A model generated the notes under the pieces. That model saw only the letters and a list, made by a program, of their open reading frames with translations. It searched no databases and was not told the origin of the DNA. A DNA stretch of 64,000 bases from the NCBI RefSeq assembly GCF_007828865.1, contig NZ_VIVK01000001.1, positions 3,100,001-3,164,000 of the forward strand, given 5' to 3'. How positions within the stretch are numbered: the stretch's first letter is position 1; each line of letters begins with the position of its first letter. Of this stretch, positions 26,301-38,637 are shown one piece after another. The DNA is from Kribbella amoyensis. Its GTDB lineage: Bacteria; Actinomycetota; Actinomycetes; Propionibacteriales; Kribbellaceae. The translations under genes were made by a program, and so were the position numbers.

Positions 26301-27190
26301 CAACCACCGCCGCCGACCGATCGGACGCCGTCGCCGGATCCCGCGCGCCCGGCCAGCGGGCCCGGGAGGGCAGGGGCGTGGCCACGACCGCCCACATCGC
26401 GCTGATCCTGTGGTCGCTGCTGGTGATCCTGCCGCTGGTGTGGACGCTGCTGTCCTCGTTCAAGACGTCGCAGGAGGTCCTGGGGAACCCGCTGTCGCTG
26501 CCGAGCGCGCTGCGGTTCGAGAACTACGCCAACGCCTGGACCACGGCCGGTATCGGCCGCTACTTCCTGAACACGGTGATCGTCGTCGGCTCCGCCCTGG
26601 TGCTGGTGATGATCCTCGGTGCCATGTGCGCGTACGTGCTGGCCAGGTTCACGTTCCCCGGCAACCGGCTGATCTACTACTCGATGCTGGCCGGTCTGAC
26701 GTTCCCGGTCTTCCTGGCGATCGTGCCGCTGTTCTTCGTGCTGAAGAACCTGGCGCTGCTGAACACCCTGCCCGGGTTGATCATCACGTACGTCGCGTTC
26801 GCGCTGCCGTTCACGGTCTTCTTCCTGCACAGCTTCTTCAAGGCGCTGCCGGGCGAGATCTACGAGGCGGCGCAGATCGACGGTGCCGGTGAGTGGCGGA
26901 CGTTCTTCTCGGTGATGCTGCCGATGGCGAAGCCGGGCATGGCGTCGGTCGCGATCTTCAACTTCCTGGGATTGTGGAACCAGTTCCTGCTCCCGGTCGC
27001 GCTGAACACCGACTCGAAGAACTATGTGCTCTCGCAGGGGATGGCCTCGTTCGCATCGCAGGCCGGCTATGCGGTGGACTTCGGGGCCTTGTTCGCGGCC
27101 GTAGTGATCACCGTGGCGCCGGTACTGGTCGTCTACATCATCTTCCAGCGTCAGCTGCAGGTCTCCGTGACTGCCGGAGGCGTGAAGTAG
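26297..27190 (+). CDS. ngcG: ABC transporter permease NgcG-like
   Basis: A 297-residue MalG-type permease with six predicted helices and the EAA loop EAAQIDGAGEWRTFFSVMLP near residue 192. The ATG overlaps the ngcF stop. It is the last gene of the SIS-ngcEFG operon, followed by a hairpin terminator. Confidence 0.92.
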   Translation: MTTTAADRSDAVAGSRAPGQRAREGRGVATTAHIALILWSLLVILPLVWTLLSSFKTSQEVLGNPLSLPSALRFENYANAWTTAGIGRYFLNTVIVVGSALVLVMILGAMCAYVLARFTFPGNRLIYYSMLAGLTFPVFLAIVPLFFVLKNLALLNTLPGLIITYVAFALPFTVFFLHSFFKALPGEIYEAAQIDGAGEWRTFFSVMLPMAKPGMASVAIFNFLGLWNQFLLPVALNTDSKNYVLSQGMASFASQAGYAVDFGALFAAVVITVAPVLVVYIIFQRQLQVSVTAGGVK

Positions 27191-28762
<1,572 letters not shown>

Positions 28763-28774
28763 CCCACCCTGATC

Positions 28775-28822
28775 CCGACCGCCGTCGTACCGCCTCCCAC
28801 GGGCCGGAACGACGGCGGTCGG
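28775..28822 (+). terminator. Hairpin terminator after argG
   Basis: 14-bp perfect arms, ccgaccgccgtcgt (28775-28788) and acgacggcggtcgg (28809-28822), followed by tcgtttcc. Confidence 0.8.
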
Positions 28823-28964
28823 TCGTTTCCTGCCCGGGCGAAACGCGGGCGCGGCCGCTCGAGGTGTGATCGGAGCAGGGCCCGGGTAGGCTGTTCGGCC
28901 GAACCGTAAGCGTCCAGAATCCGGCGCTGGTGGCGTTCTGTGCTACCCACTGGCTGGAGAATCG

Positions 28965-29636
28965 ATGTCTGACCGTTCCGAGCAGTTCGGCGAGCTCGCG
29001 ATGCACCTGCACGATCAGGACGGCGTGCTCGCGACCGTGGAGGGCGTGCTGCAATTCGCCGTCGAGGCGCTGCATTACGACCACGCGTCGGTGATGCTGA
29101 TGAACCGGAAGCGGGCCGAGACGATCGCCGCGACGGACCCGCTGGTCACCCTCGCGGACCAGTTGCAGGTCGATCTCGGCGAGGGACCGAGCCTGCTCGC
29201 GATCAGCCGGCGCGACAACGTCCTGGTCAGGGACACCGTCGGCGACGCCCGGTGGCCCAAGTGGTCCCCGACGGCGGCGGAGGCCGGGATCCGCAGTGTG
29301 CTCGCGCTCCGGCTGTACACGGCACACTCCACCAGCGGCGTGCTGAACCCGGCGTCCTCCGAGCCCTACCGGTTCGGCGAAGGCGAGGCGGAGGCCGCCC
29401 AGTTGCTCGCGTTGCACGCTTCGATCGCGGTCGCGTCTGCCCGGCAGGAGGAGTCGCTCAAGCTGGCCGTGGACGCCCGGAAGGAGGTCGGCCAGGCGGT
29501 CGGCCGGCTGATGGAGCGGTACGGCCTCGACGCGGTCCGTGCGTTCGCCGTGCTGAAGCGCTACTCCCAGGACACCAACCAGCGGCTGAGTGTCGTGGCC
29601 GACCTGGTGAACCGCACCGGCCGGTTGCCCGCGTGA
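28965..29636 (+). CDS. GAF-ANTAR domain regulator
   Basis: A 223-residue protein: GAF-type sensor domain (about residues 20-160) and a C-terminal ANTAR RNA-binding domain (about 165-220, DARKEVGQAVGRLMERYGLD with the conserved A/Y/L helix residues, then LSVVADLVNRTG). ANTAR proteins bind paired hexanucleotide-loop hairpins and prevent transcription termination. It stands directly upstream of the orphan NgcE-like gene (62 bases between stop and start), so that gene is a candidate target. Starts with ATG. Confidence 0.88.
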   Translation: MSDRSEQFGELAMHLHDQDGVLATVEGVLQFAVEALHYDHASVMLMNRKRAETIAATDPLVTLADQLQVDLGEGPSLLAISRRDNVLVRDTVGDARWPKWSPTAAEAGIRSVLALRLYTAHSTSGVLNPASSEPYRFGEGEAEAAQLLALHASIAVASARQEESLKLAVDARKEVGQAVGRLMERYGLDAVRAFAVLKRYSQDTNQRLSVVADLVNRTGRLPA

Positions 29637-29664
29637 CGCTGACGCGGCCGTGGACCGACCAGGT

Positions 29665-29688
29665 ACTAGTGCCCCGCGGCGCACTAGT
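29665..29688. repeat. Inverted repeat before the orphan NgcE-like gene
   Basis: actagtgc (29665-29672) and gcactagt (29681-29688), perfect 8-bp arms, 8-bp spacer, ending 9 bases before the ATG. It may be an operator or a short terminator of the ANTAR gene. Its loop does not fit the ANTAR hexaloop target. Confidence 0.4.
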
Positions 29689-29697
29689 CTGCCGACC

Positions 29698-31041
29698 ATG
29701 CTGACTCGGCGGGCTTTGCTGCAAGGGGGTCTGGCCGGTGTGGCGCTGGCCGGCTGTGCTTCGGGCGAGGAGGGGCCGGTCACGGACGCGGGGAACCCGT
29801 TCGGCGTCGCCGGGGAGACCCCGGTCGAGGTGGTCGTCTCCGAGGAGTACGGCGGGTTCGCGGCCCCGCAGTACCGGCGCAGGTACGAGAAGGCGGTCGT
29901 CACCGTCACGCCGACGAAGCAGTTGCGCGATCTGTTGCAGTCCCGGTTCGCCGCGGGGAGCCCGCCGGACGCCGTCCTGAACACGGGCGCGAAGGCGCTC
30001 ACCGTGAGCCGCCTGGTCGCGGACAACCACCTCGCCGACCTCGGCCCGCTGCTGGACGCGCCCTCCTGGGAGAACAAGGACGTCCCGGTCAAGGACACGA
30101 TGCTGCCCGGCCTGCTCGACGCCGGCCGGTACGAGGGCACGCAGCGCTCGCTGAACTACGTCGTCGACGTGTACGGCCTGTGGTACTCGGCCCAGCTCTT
30201 CCAGAAGCGCGGCTGGGACGTGCCGCGGACGTGGCCCGAGTTGCTCGCGCTGGGTGCCGAGATGAAGGCCGCGGGCGTCGGGCCGTTCACGTACGCGGGA
30301 GTGCACCCGTACTACGTGCTGGAGTCCGTGCTCACGCTCGCGGTGAAGACCGGCGGCCACGACGTGGTCAAGCGGATCGACAACCTCGAGGACGGGGCCT
30401 GGAAGGACAAGAACGTGATCCGCGCGATCACCGCGTTCGGTGAGCTCACCAAGCGCGGCCTGATCGCGCCGGGCAGCCAGCAGCTGGACCACCTCGGCTC
30501 GCAGACCCGGCTGGTCACGTCGAAGGCCGGCCTGCTGCCGTGCGGGAACTGGCTGGAGAACGAGATGAAGGCCGTCATCCCGCCGAACTTCGGGCTGACC
30601 ATGATCGGGCTCCCGCCGCTGGACGGATCGGCCGCGCTGCCGCGGGGGGTCCACATCGCGCCGACCGCGCCGCTGCTGGTCGCGGAGAAGGCGAAGAACA
30701 AGGCCGGCGGGCTCGAGTACCTGCGGGCGATGCTGTCCAAGGAGGTCGCGGCCCAGGTCACCAGCGAGACGAACCAGCTGACCGTGGTCCGCGGCGCCGC
30801 CGACGGGCTGGAGATCAGCACCGCGTTGCGCTCGGCCCGGGACCTGCTGAACGCCGCCGGCGACCAGGCGATCCGCTGGTACTTCGACAGCTGGTACCCC
30901 GAGTTCGCGACCACGGCCGGCCGGCTGACCGCGCAGTACCTGACCGGCGCGTTCCGCCCGGACGAGTGGGCCGCCGGGGTCCAGGCGGCGGCCGACAAAC
31001 TCAAGCAGGACAAGGCGGTCACCAAGTACCACCGTGACTGA
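29698..31041 (+). CDS. Orphan NgcE-like carbohydrate-binding lipoprotein
   Basis: A 447-residue protein related to NgcE: lipobox ALAGC near residue 20 after LTRRALLQGGLAGVALA; shared segments with the ngcE product include ALNYVL/SLNYVVD-type VYGLWYSAQLF, GNWLENEMK and YLRAMLSKEVAAQ. Unlike ngcE, no permease genes follow. Its ligand is probably an amino sugar but not shown. It could borrow NgcFG or act only as a sensor. ATG at 29698. Confidence 0.83.
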   Translation: MLTRRALLQGGLAGVALAGCASGEEGPVTDAGNPFGVAGETPVEVVVSEEYGGFAAPQYRRRYEKAVVTVTPTKQLRDLLQSRFAAGSPPDAVLNTGAKALTVSRLVADNHLADLGPLLDAPSWENKDVPVKDTMLPGLLDAGRYEGTQRSLNYVVDVYGLWYSAQLFQKRGWDVPRTWPELLALGAEMKAAGVGPFTYAGVHPYYVLESVLTLAVKTGGHDVVKRIDNLEDGAWKDKNVIRAITAFGELTKRGLIAPGSQQLDHLGSQTRLVTSKAGLLPCGNWLENEMKAVIPPNFGLTMIGLPPLDGSAALPRGVHIAPTAPLLVAEKAKNKAGGLEYLRAMLSKEVAAQVTSETNQLTVVRGAADGLEISTALRSARDLLNAAGDQAIRWYFDSWYPEFATTAGRLTAQYLTGAFRPDEWAAGVQAAADKLKQDKAVTKYHRD

Positions 31042-31062
31042 CGCGGCAACGAGCGACACAGG

Positions 31063-31081
31063 TAAGGTTAGGGCAACCTAA
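31063..31081. promoter_or_regulatory. Iron box (IdeR/DtxR-type)
   Basis: taaggttagggcaacctaa at 31063-31081 agrees with the 19-bp iron-box consensus at 16 of 19 positions by my count. It is 20 bases before the SBP start codon, so the gene should be repressed by Fe-IdeR and induced in iron starvation. Confidence 0.85.
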
Positions 31082-31100
31082 CCAATCCTGTGAGGTTCTG

Positions 31101-33276
<2,176 letters not shown>

Positions 33277-33285
33277 GGCGGCTGG

Positions 33286-33798
33286 ATGGCGACGATCGGT
33301 GTCGCGATCCCGATCGCGGAACCCTACGGCTCGGAGCTGCAGAAGTACCGGGCGGACTTCGGCGACCCGATGGCCAGCTCGATCCCGACGCACGTCACGC
33401 TGCTGCCGCCGACCGAGGTGGACGACGCGGACCTGGCCGGGATCGACGAGCACCTGCTGCAGGTGGCCGCGCGGTTCCCGAAGTTCCGGATCCGGCTGCG
33501 CGGGACGGCGACCTTCCGGCCGATCTCCCCGGTGGTGTTCGTGACCCTGGCCGAGGGGATCTCCTCGTGTGAGGTGCTGCAGTCCCAGGTCCGCTCCGGT
33601 CCGCTCGAGGTGGAGCTGCGGTTCCCGTACCACCCGCACGTGACCGTCGCGCACGACCTGAACAAGGAGTCCCTGGATCGCGCGTACGACACGTTGTCGT
33701 CGTACGACTGCGCCTTCGACGTGGACGCGTTCAGCCGGTACGAGCACGGCGCGGACGGCGTGTGGCGGCCGCAGCGCGACTTCCCCCTGGCAGGCTAG
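33286..33798 (+). CDS. 2'-5' RNA ligase family (2H phosphoesterase) protein
   Basis: A 170-residue protein with two HxT motifs, H36-V-T-L and H118-V-T-V, the two catalytic histidines of the 2H phosphoesterase superfamily (LigT/cyclic-phosphodiesterase fold). Substrate unknown. Likely co-transcribed with trpS, 9 bases upstream. Confidence 0.88.
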   Translation: MATIGVAIPIAEPYGSELQKYRADFGDPMASSIPTHVTLLPPTEVDDADLAGIDEHLLQVAARFPKFRIRLRGTATFRPISPVVFVTLAEGISSCEVLQSQVRSGPLEVELRFPYHPHVTVAHDLNKESLDRAYDTLSSYDCAFDVDAFSRYEHGADGVWRPQRDFPLAG

Positions 33799-33826
33799 TT
33801 CTCCTCACTCGGGGTACAGGAGAGCC

Positions 33827-34981
33827 ATGGGCGTGGTGGAACGGGGCAAGGCGGTCTGGCAGCGGTTCAGCCGGTCGCAGGTGTGGCGGGCGTGGCAGCG
33901 GTACGGTAATCGGCGCGGTAACCGGCTGGCCGGCGCGACCACGTTCTTCGGCTTCCTGTCGATGTTCCCGCTGATCGTGCTGGCGGCGGCCGTCACCGGC
34001 GCGTTGCTGCCCGACTCGGCGGTCGACAAGCTCAAGGAAGCGCTGAAGACGAACCTGCCCGGCATCGGCGACAAGATCAACATCGACGGCCTGATCGCCA
34101 ACGCCGGCACCATCGGGTTCATCTCGGCGGTCTCACTGCTGCTCACCGGTCTCGGCTGGATCGACTCGTTGCGCGCCTCGATCCGGTCGATGCACGAGCT
34201 GGACGACCAGCCCGGGAACGCGCTGAAGCTGAAGCTCACCGATCTCGGTGCGCTGGTCGGCCTCGGCCTGATCGGGCTGGTCGCCACGGCCGCGTCGTCG
34301 ATCCTCACCGGGCTGTCGCAGCAGATCGTCGGCTGGACCGGCCTGGAGGGGACCTGGCTGGCGAACTGGGGGCTGGACTCGGTCAGCGTGATCATCGGGA
34401 TCGCGTCCGGCGCCGTGCTGTTCGTGTACATGCTCAGCGCGCTGCCGCGGATCGTGCTGCCGCGCAAGGTCGCGCTGATCGGCGCGCTGGCCGGTGGGGT
34501 GCTGTTCTTCGCGGCGCAGAAGCTGGGCAACTTCTACGTCTCCAACGTGATCGGCAACAACGCCGCGTACGGCGCGCTGGCGCTGCCGCTGGCATTGCTG
34601 GTGTGGATCTACCTGATGACGCGGGCGATCATGCTGATCGCTGCGTGGACCAAGGAAGCGACGCTCGACCATCGCTGGCACACGGGCGAGGCCGAGGAGG
34701 CCGCTCGCGCCGCGATGCCGTTCGAGACGGATTCGGATGCCGTCGGGACGTGGAACGTACGGCGGCGGCCGACGGGCGCGGTCGGGACGACCGCGGTGCC
34801 GGCGGGTGGGCCGGACGAGGAAGGGCTGCTTCCTGGGCCGCCGGGGAAGCGGTTCAAGGTGGTGCCGATTCCGGCGAAGAAGGCCGATACGGTCGCGGTC
34901 GCGGCCGGTGCGCTGCTCGGGATGACGGCGACGGCCATCACCGTGCAGTTGGCGAGGGCTGCTCGCTCGTTCCGCCGCTGA
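33827..34981 (+). CDS. YihY/virulence factor BrkB family membrane protein
   Basis: A 384-residue protein with about six membrane helices in residues 30-285 and the family segment ATTFFGFLSMFPLIV near the start. The C-terminal 100 residues are a disordered Gly/Pro tail ending in a further hydrophobic stretch. Its cellular role is unclear; the old assignment as RNase BN is not valid for this family. Confidence 0.85.
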   Translation: MGVVERGKAVWQRFSRSQVWRAWQRYGNRRGNRLAGATTFFGFLSMFPLIVLAAAVTGALLPDSAVDKLKEALKTNLPGIGDKINIDGLIANAGTIGFISAVSLLLTGLGWIDSLRASIRSMHELDDQPGNALKLKLTDLGALVGLGLIGLVATAASSILTGLSQQIVGWTGLEGTWLANWGLDSVSVIIGIASGAVLFVYMLSALPRIVLPRKVALIGALAGGVLFFAAQKLGNFYVSNVIGNNAAYGALALPLALLVWIYLMTRAIMLIAAWTKEATLDHRWHTGEAEEAARAAMPFETDSDAVGTWNVRRRPTGAVGTTAVPAGGPDEEGLLPGPPGKRFKVVPIPAKKADTVAVAAGALLGMTATAITVQLARAARSFRR

Positions 34982-35029
34982 AACCTAGGCGCTGACCTGG
35001 TGCCGGGCGGAGCTGTGCCTCGGGTGCTG

Positions 35030-36187
35030 TCAGTGGCGGCGGGCGTTGCGGGTGCGGTGGCGGCGGGCGTGGACGCGGAGAGCGCGGGGGCGGCGGAGGA
35101 AAAGGCTCAGCAGCAGAATCGGCGGCGCGGCGTATGCCCAGACCGGGACGCGGAACACGATCGCCTGGACGGCCTGGCCGGAGGCGAGCACGGTCCGGCT
35201 GCGCTGGGGGATCGGTGAACCGATCGGTGCCTTCTTCGACGTGGTGCGGCTCTTCCCCGTCGCGGGCACGGGAGCGGCCGGCTTGACCAGGGTCCCGACC
35301 GGCGTGAGCGCGCTGTAGTTCTTGAAGCCCCAGTCGAGCAGGTTGGTGGCGTCCTGGGTGATGCCGTGTGGTGAGTTCATCAGCGTGACGGCCAGGGTGT
35401 GCCCGTCCCGCCGGGCGGCGCCGATGAACGTGTTGCGGGCCAGCGTCGTGTACCCGGTCTTCACGCCGAGCGCGCCGTCGTAGTTGAACAGCAGCTTGTT
35501 CTGGTTCGCGACCTGGTAGGTACCGGTCTGCGCCAGCGGGAAGTTCGTGTACTTCGTCGACGCGTACTTCGCGAAGTCCGGCCGGGCCAGTCCCGCTCGG
35601 GCGAACAACGCCAGGTCGTACGCGCTGGACAGCTGCCCGTCCGCGTCGAGCCCGGTCGGGTCCGTGACGTGGGTGTCGGACGCCCCGAGATCCGCGGCGA
35701 GCTTGTTCATCCGCTGGATCGTCCCCGGGACACCGCCCTGGTCGTGCACGGCCAGCGCGTGCACCGCGTCGTTCCCCGAGGCGAGGAACATGCCCTGGAA
35801 GAGCAGGTCCACGCTGTACCGCAGGCCCGGGTACACGCCGACCTTGCTGCCCTCGATGCCGGCGTCCTTGTCGGTGCCGACGACCACGTCGCTCTTGTTC
35901 AGCCGGGGCAGCAGGACGAGCGCGGTGAGCGTCTTGAGCGTACTGGCCGGGCGCAGCTTGGCGTGCGGCGCCTTCGCGGCGAGGACGGACCCGGTGGTCA
36001 GGTCGGCGAGCACGAACGCGGACGCCTGCACGGCCGGCGGTGTCGCGCCCTCCGCGACCACCGTCGGCGCCGACGTCAGCCGGGCGCCGCCGACCGGGCT
36101 CTGGGGGCCCAGATCGGCGGCGCTCGCGGTGAGCGGACCCGCCACCACCAACGCGGTGGTGGCGCAGGCCGCTAGAAGCGCACGCAT
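35030..36187 (-). CDS. Serine-type D-alanyl-D-alanine carboxypeptidase (DacC/PBP5 family)
   Basis: A 385-residue peptidoglycan-trimming enzyme. Signal peptide (residues 1-24), SxxK with S82 and K85, SGN near residue 137, and KTG (GVKTGYT) near residue 243, then a C-terminal membrane anchor (about residues 335-360, VWAYAAPPILLLSLFL) with a positive tail (RRPRALRVHARRHR). ATG at 36187; a TTG at 36205 extends the frame. Converges on the YihY gene 48 bases away. Confidence 0.92.
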   Translation of the reverse strand: MRALLAACATTALVVAGPLTASAADLGPQSPVGGARLTSAPTVVAEGATPPAVQASAFVLADLTTGSVLAAKAPHAKLRPASTLKTLTALVLLPRLNKSDVVVGTDKDAGIEGSKVGVYPGLRYSVDLLFQGMFLASGNDAVHALAVHDQGGVPGTIQRMNKLAADLGASDTHVTDPTGLDADGQLSSAYDLALFARAGLARPDFAKYASTKYTNFPLAQTGTYQVANQNKLLFNYDGALGVKTGYTTLARNTFIGAARRDGHTLAVTLMNSPHGITQDATNLLDWGFKNYSALTPVGTLVKPAAPVPATGKSRTTSKKAPIGSPIPQRSRTVLASGQAVQAIVFRVPVWAYAAPPILLLSLFLRRPRALRVHARRHRTRNARRH

Positions 36188-36263
36188 CGGCGGCACTCTA
36201 GACAAAATCCGGTCCAGGAGTCACGCCGGGATCCGCTTCGCGGTCAATCGTTGCCGGGCCCGA

Positions 36264-37205
36264 TCAGGCGCGGTACGCGGTCCACATGTTGCTGATCCGG
36301 GTGCTCTGGCCCGGCGTGAACTGGTTGTAGCAGGAGTCGTAGGAGTAGTCCATGTAGTTGCGGATCGGGTCGAGCCCCGGCAGCGAACACGAGTCCCGTC
36401 CGGTCGGGCAGCCGCTGGTCGCACTGCGCTGCGCGGGCGTGTCGGACACCGAGTCGTTCGTGCTCGTACACCCGCCCTGGAACGTGTGGTAGAGCCCGAA
36501 CCAGTGCCCGGCCTCGTGGGTGGCCGTCTTGCCGAGGTTGTAGTTCGTCGACGAGCCACCGGGCAACGAGCTGTACTGCACCCGGATCCCGTCGATGCTC
36601 GGGTTGCTCGCGTAGTCCCACGGGAACGTGGCGATGCCGAGGTAGCTGAAGTTGACCAGCCAGATGTTCAGCGCGTTCTTGCCACCCTTGCGGGTCTGCG
36701 CGCGGTACGTGGTGCTCTGGCCGTCCCGGTGCCAGGTGCTGTTGTTGTACCGGTAGGTGCCGGCCAGGTAGAACGAGAAGCCGGTGTTCGCCGCCTGCGA
36801 GGACTCGCCGCCGGCGAAGTTCTGGTTCAGCTCGGCGATCTGCTGGGTGATCTGCGAGCTCGTCACGTCACCGGCGCCGGAGCTGCTCCGCATCACGTGG
36901 ATGTAGACCGGCACACTCGCCGCGGCGAGCGTCCCGGCCTTCGGCGCGAGACCCCGCGCCTGCTTGGCCTTCAGGATCTCCGCGGTCCGCGCGTCGATCG
37001 CCTTCTGCTCGGCCGCGCTCAGCTCCCGGTGGTCGGCCTCCTGGCCGCCGCGGGCCGAGGTGGCGTTCTCCGGCGTGAAACACGGATTGCCGAGCTGCTC
37101 GGCCGGCACCTTGGCCGTCGCCTGGCCACTGAGTGGGCTGAACACGAGCGCCGTGCCGGCCAGCAGGACGGCCAGGGCGCGAGGACGGGTGATGAAAGAT
37201 CGCAT
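36264..37205 (-). CDS. Secreted M43-type zinc metalloprotease
   Basis: A 313-residue protease: signal peptide (about 1-31), propeptide-like Lys/Ala-rich stretch (residues 60-85), and a catalytic domain with HEAGHWFGLYH (230-240, HExxHxxGxxH zinc motif) and the Met-turn NYMDYSYDSCYNQFTPGQ. Several cysteines suggest disulfides. Pappalysin/cytophagalysin-like family; secreted. Confidence 0.92.
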   Translation of the reverse strand: MRSFITRPRALAVLLAGTALVFSPLSGQATAKVPAEQLGNPCFTPENATSARGGQEADHRELSAAEQKAIDARTAEILKAKQARGLAPKAGTLAAASVPVYIHVMRSSSGAGDVTSSQITQQIAELNQNFAGGESSQAANTGFSFYLAGTYRYNNSTWHRDGQSTTYRAQTRKGGKNALNIWLVNFSYLGIATFPWDYASNPSIDGIRVQYSSLPGGSSTNYNLGKTATHEAGHWFGLYHTFQGGCTSTNDSVSDTPAQRSATSGCPTGRDSCSLPGLDPIRNYMDYSYDSCYNQFTPGQSTRISNMWTAYRA

Positions 37206-37342
37206 GGCGCGCTCCTCCAGAATCGGGCCGCTTGGGCGGTGCGGCCGAATCAGCCGATTTTCAGCGCGATCCCGGGAACTGCAAAGCGATCGACCGGCCT
37301 AGAAGTGCCACGGCAGTACTGCGCCTCCGTCGCTCACCTGGC

Positions 37343-37386
37343 CGCGTCGGTCACGCGCCTGGCCCGCGTCGGTCACGCGCCTGGCC
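37343..37386. repeat. 22-bp tandem repeat overlapping the oxidoreductase stop codon
   Basis: The unit cgcgtcggtcacgcgcctgg (plus cc) occurs at 37343-37364 and 37365-37386, identical in both, with a poorer copy just to the left. The second copy contains the gene's TGA (37373-37375, read leftward). Duplication by slippage is likely. Confidence 0.7.
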
Positions 37387-38179
37387 CGGCTCGGAGGACC
37401 GCGCGGACCTCGGCCACGGTCACGTGCTCGGGATCGAAGTCCACCAGCCGCCAGGTGGCGCCGGCTTCCTCGTACGGGCGGGGATCCACCTCCGGCTCCA
37501 GCCCCACCACGACGTCGAACGGTTCCTCCGCGCCGAACGTCTTCAACTCCGCGAGGATCTCCGCCACCTGGTCGGCATGGTCCAGGTTCACCGGGAAGAA
37601 CCCGTCCCAGCGCACGGCTCGCTCCATCGGCTTCCGCTTCCCCGGGAACCCGGCCACCCACACCGGTACCCGCGGCCGCTGTACCGGTGTCGGCTCGAAC
37701 GTCAACCCGTCCACCCGATAGTGCTCACCCTCGAACCGCACTTCCTCGCCGGACCAGGCTCCCGCCAGCACCGCCAGCGATTCGTCCAGCTGCTGAGCCC
37801 GGACGCGATCGTTCACCTCGTCGCCGGTCGCCGAGAACTCCCGCCCGAACCGGTCACTCCCGAGCCCGACCCCGAGGACCAGGCGCCCGCCACTCAACTG
37901 ATCCAGCGTCGCCGTCTCGCGCGCCAGCTTCACGGGCCTTCGTCGCGGCAGCGGGGTGACCATCGGACCCAGCCGGAGCCGCTCGGTCCTCGCGGCGACC
38001 GCGGAGAGCACCACCCAGGGATCGGCGACCGCGCGGATCGGTGGGTTCCAGTTCACGTGGTCCCACACGAAGAACCCGTCCCAGCCGGCGTCCTCGGCCT
38101 CCACCGCGAGCTGGACCACGGTCGCCGGGTCGGACAGCTCGTCGAACAAGGGCAACCACAACGCCGAACGCAGGCTCAC
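37373..38179 (-). CDS. F420-dependent LLM-class oxidoreductase
   Basis: A 268-residue luciferase-like monooxygenase fold enzyme (TIGR03619-type): EDAGWDGFFVWDHVNW, LGPMVTPLPRRRP, and GVGLGSDRFGREFSATGDEV. Members use F420 as hydride carrier. GTG at 38179 overlaps the stop of the upstream permease remnant (GTGA), suggesting the original operon order. Its last codons lie in a 22-bp repeat, so the C-terminus may have drifted. Confidence 0.85.
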   Translation of the reverse strand: MSLRSALWLPLFDELSDPATVVQLAVEAEDAGWDGFFVWDHVNWNPPIRAVADPWVVLSAVAARTERLRLGPMVTPLPRRRPVKLARETATLDQLSGGRLVLGVGLGSDRFGREFSATGDEVNDRVRAQQLDESLAVLAGAWSGEEVRFEGEHYRVDGLTFEPTPVQRPRVPVWVAGFPGKRKPMERAVRWDGFFPVNLDHADQVAEILAELKTFGAEEPFDVVVGLEPEVDPRPYEEAGATWRLVDFDPEHVTVAEVRAVLRAGPGA

Positions 38180-38325
38180 GACAACTCCGATTCCGCTGGC
38201 TCGATGGCCGCGAACTCTTCCTCGGGAGCGGAGGCCACCAAGTGATGCCGGCTGTAGAACCAGAAGTATGCCAGCGTGACCACGAACAGGACGGCCGTGA
38301 TCGCCGGCGCTCTTTGCGCGCCTTC
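38176..38325 (-). pseudogene. C-terminal remnant of an amino-acid/ethanolamine permease
   Basis: On the minus strand the in-frame translation ends ITAVLFVVTLAYFWFYSRHH then LVASAPEEEFAAIEPAESEL before TGA. This closely resembles the C-terminus of APC-family permeases of the ethanolamine type (final helix, then SRHxLVASAPEEEFAAI). Upstream the frame meets a TGA near 38384 and the homology disappears, so only about 50 codons remain. The stop overlaps the GTG of the oxidoreductase gene. I did not test homology by search. Confidence 0.55.
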
Positions 38326-38637
38326 CTCACAGGAGCCGCTCAAATCCTCGACCAGGGAGCCGGCACGGGCACAGCCGGGTCAGTGGACCCGACGCAGGTA
38401 CGACACGCCCGGGATCAAAACGAGTCGAGGGGACGGCTCTGGGTGGCTGAACCAGGTAATCGGAGGTGCTGGCCGCACCCTACGCCCCGAAGCGCCGCCG
38501 GATCGGGGAACTGGGAGTGTCAACAGGATGGTGACAAGGGGGTGGCGGTGACGTTTCCGTGTGTGACACTCGCCGTGTCGATTGGCACTCGACTGTGATG
38601 CCGGGCGAATGTAATCCTTCGGGGAGAATGTGGATCG
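38326..38637. other. Intergenic region between permease remnant and LAL regulator
   Basis: About 310 bases, with AT-richer patches near 38411-38460. No convincing gene. The part next to 38638 holds the promoter and a GGGGAGA ribosome binding site (38621-38627) for the LuxR gene. Confidence 0.5.

Noticed and set aside
29665..29688. Possible ANTAR RNA target hairpin
   Set aside because: The loop is eight bases and lacks the paired hexaloops with conserved A and G, so it does not match the known target.
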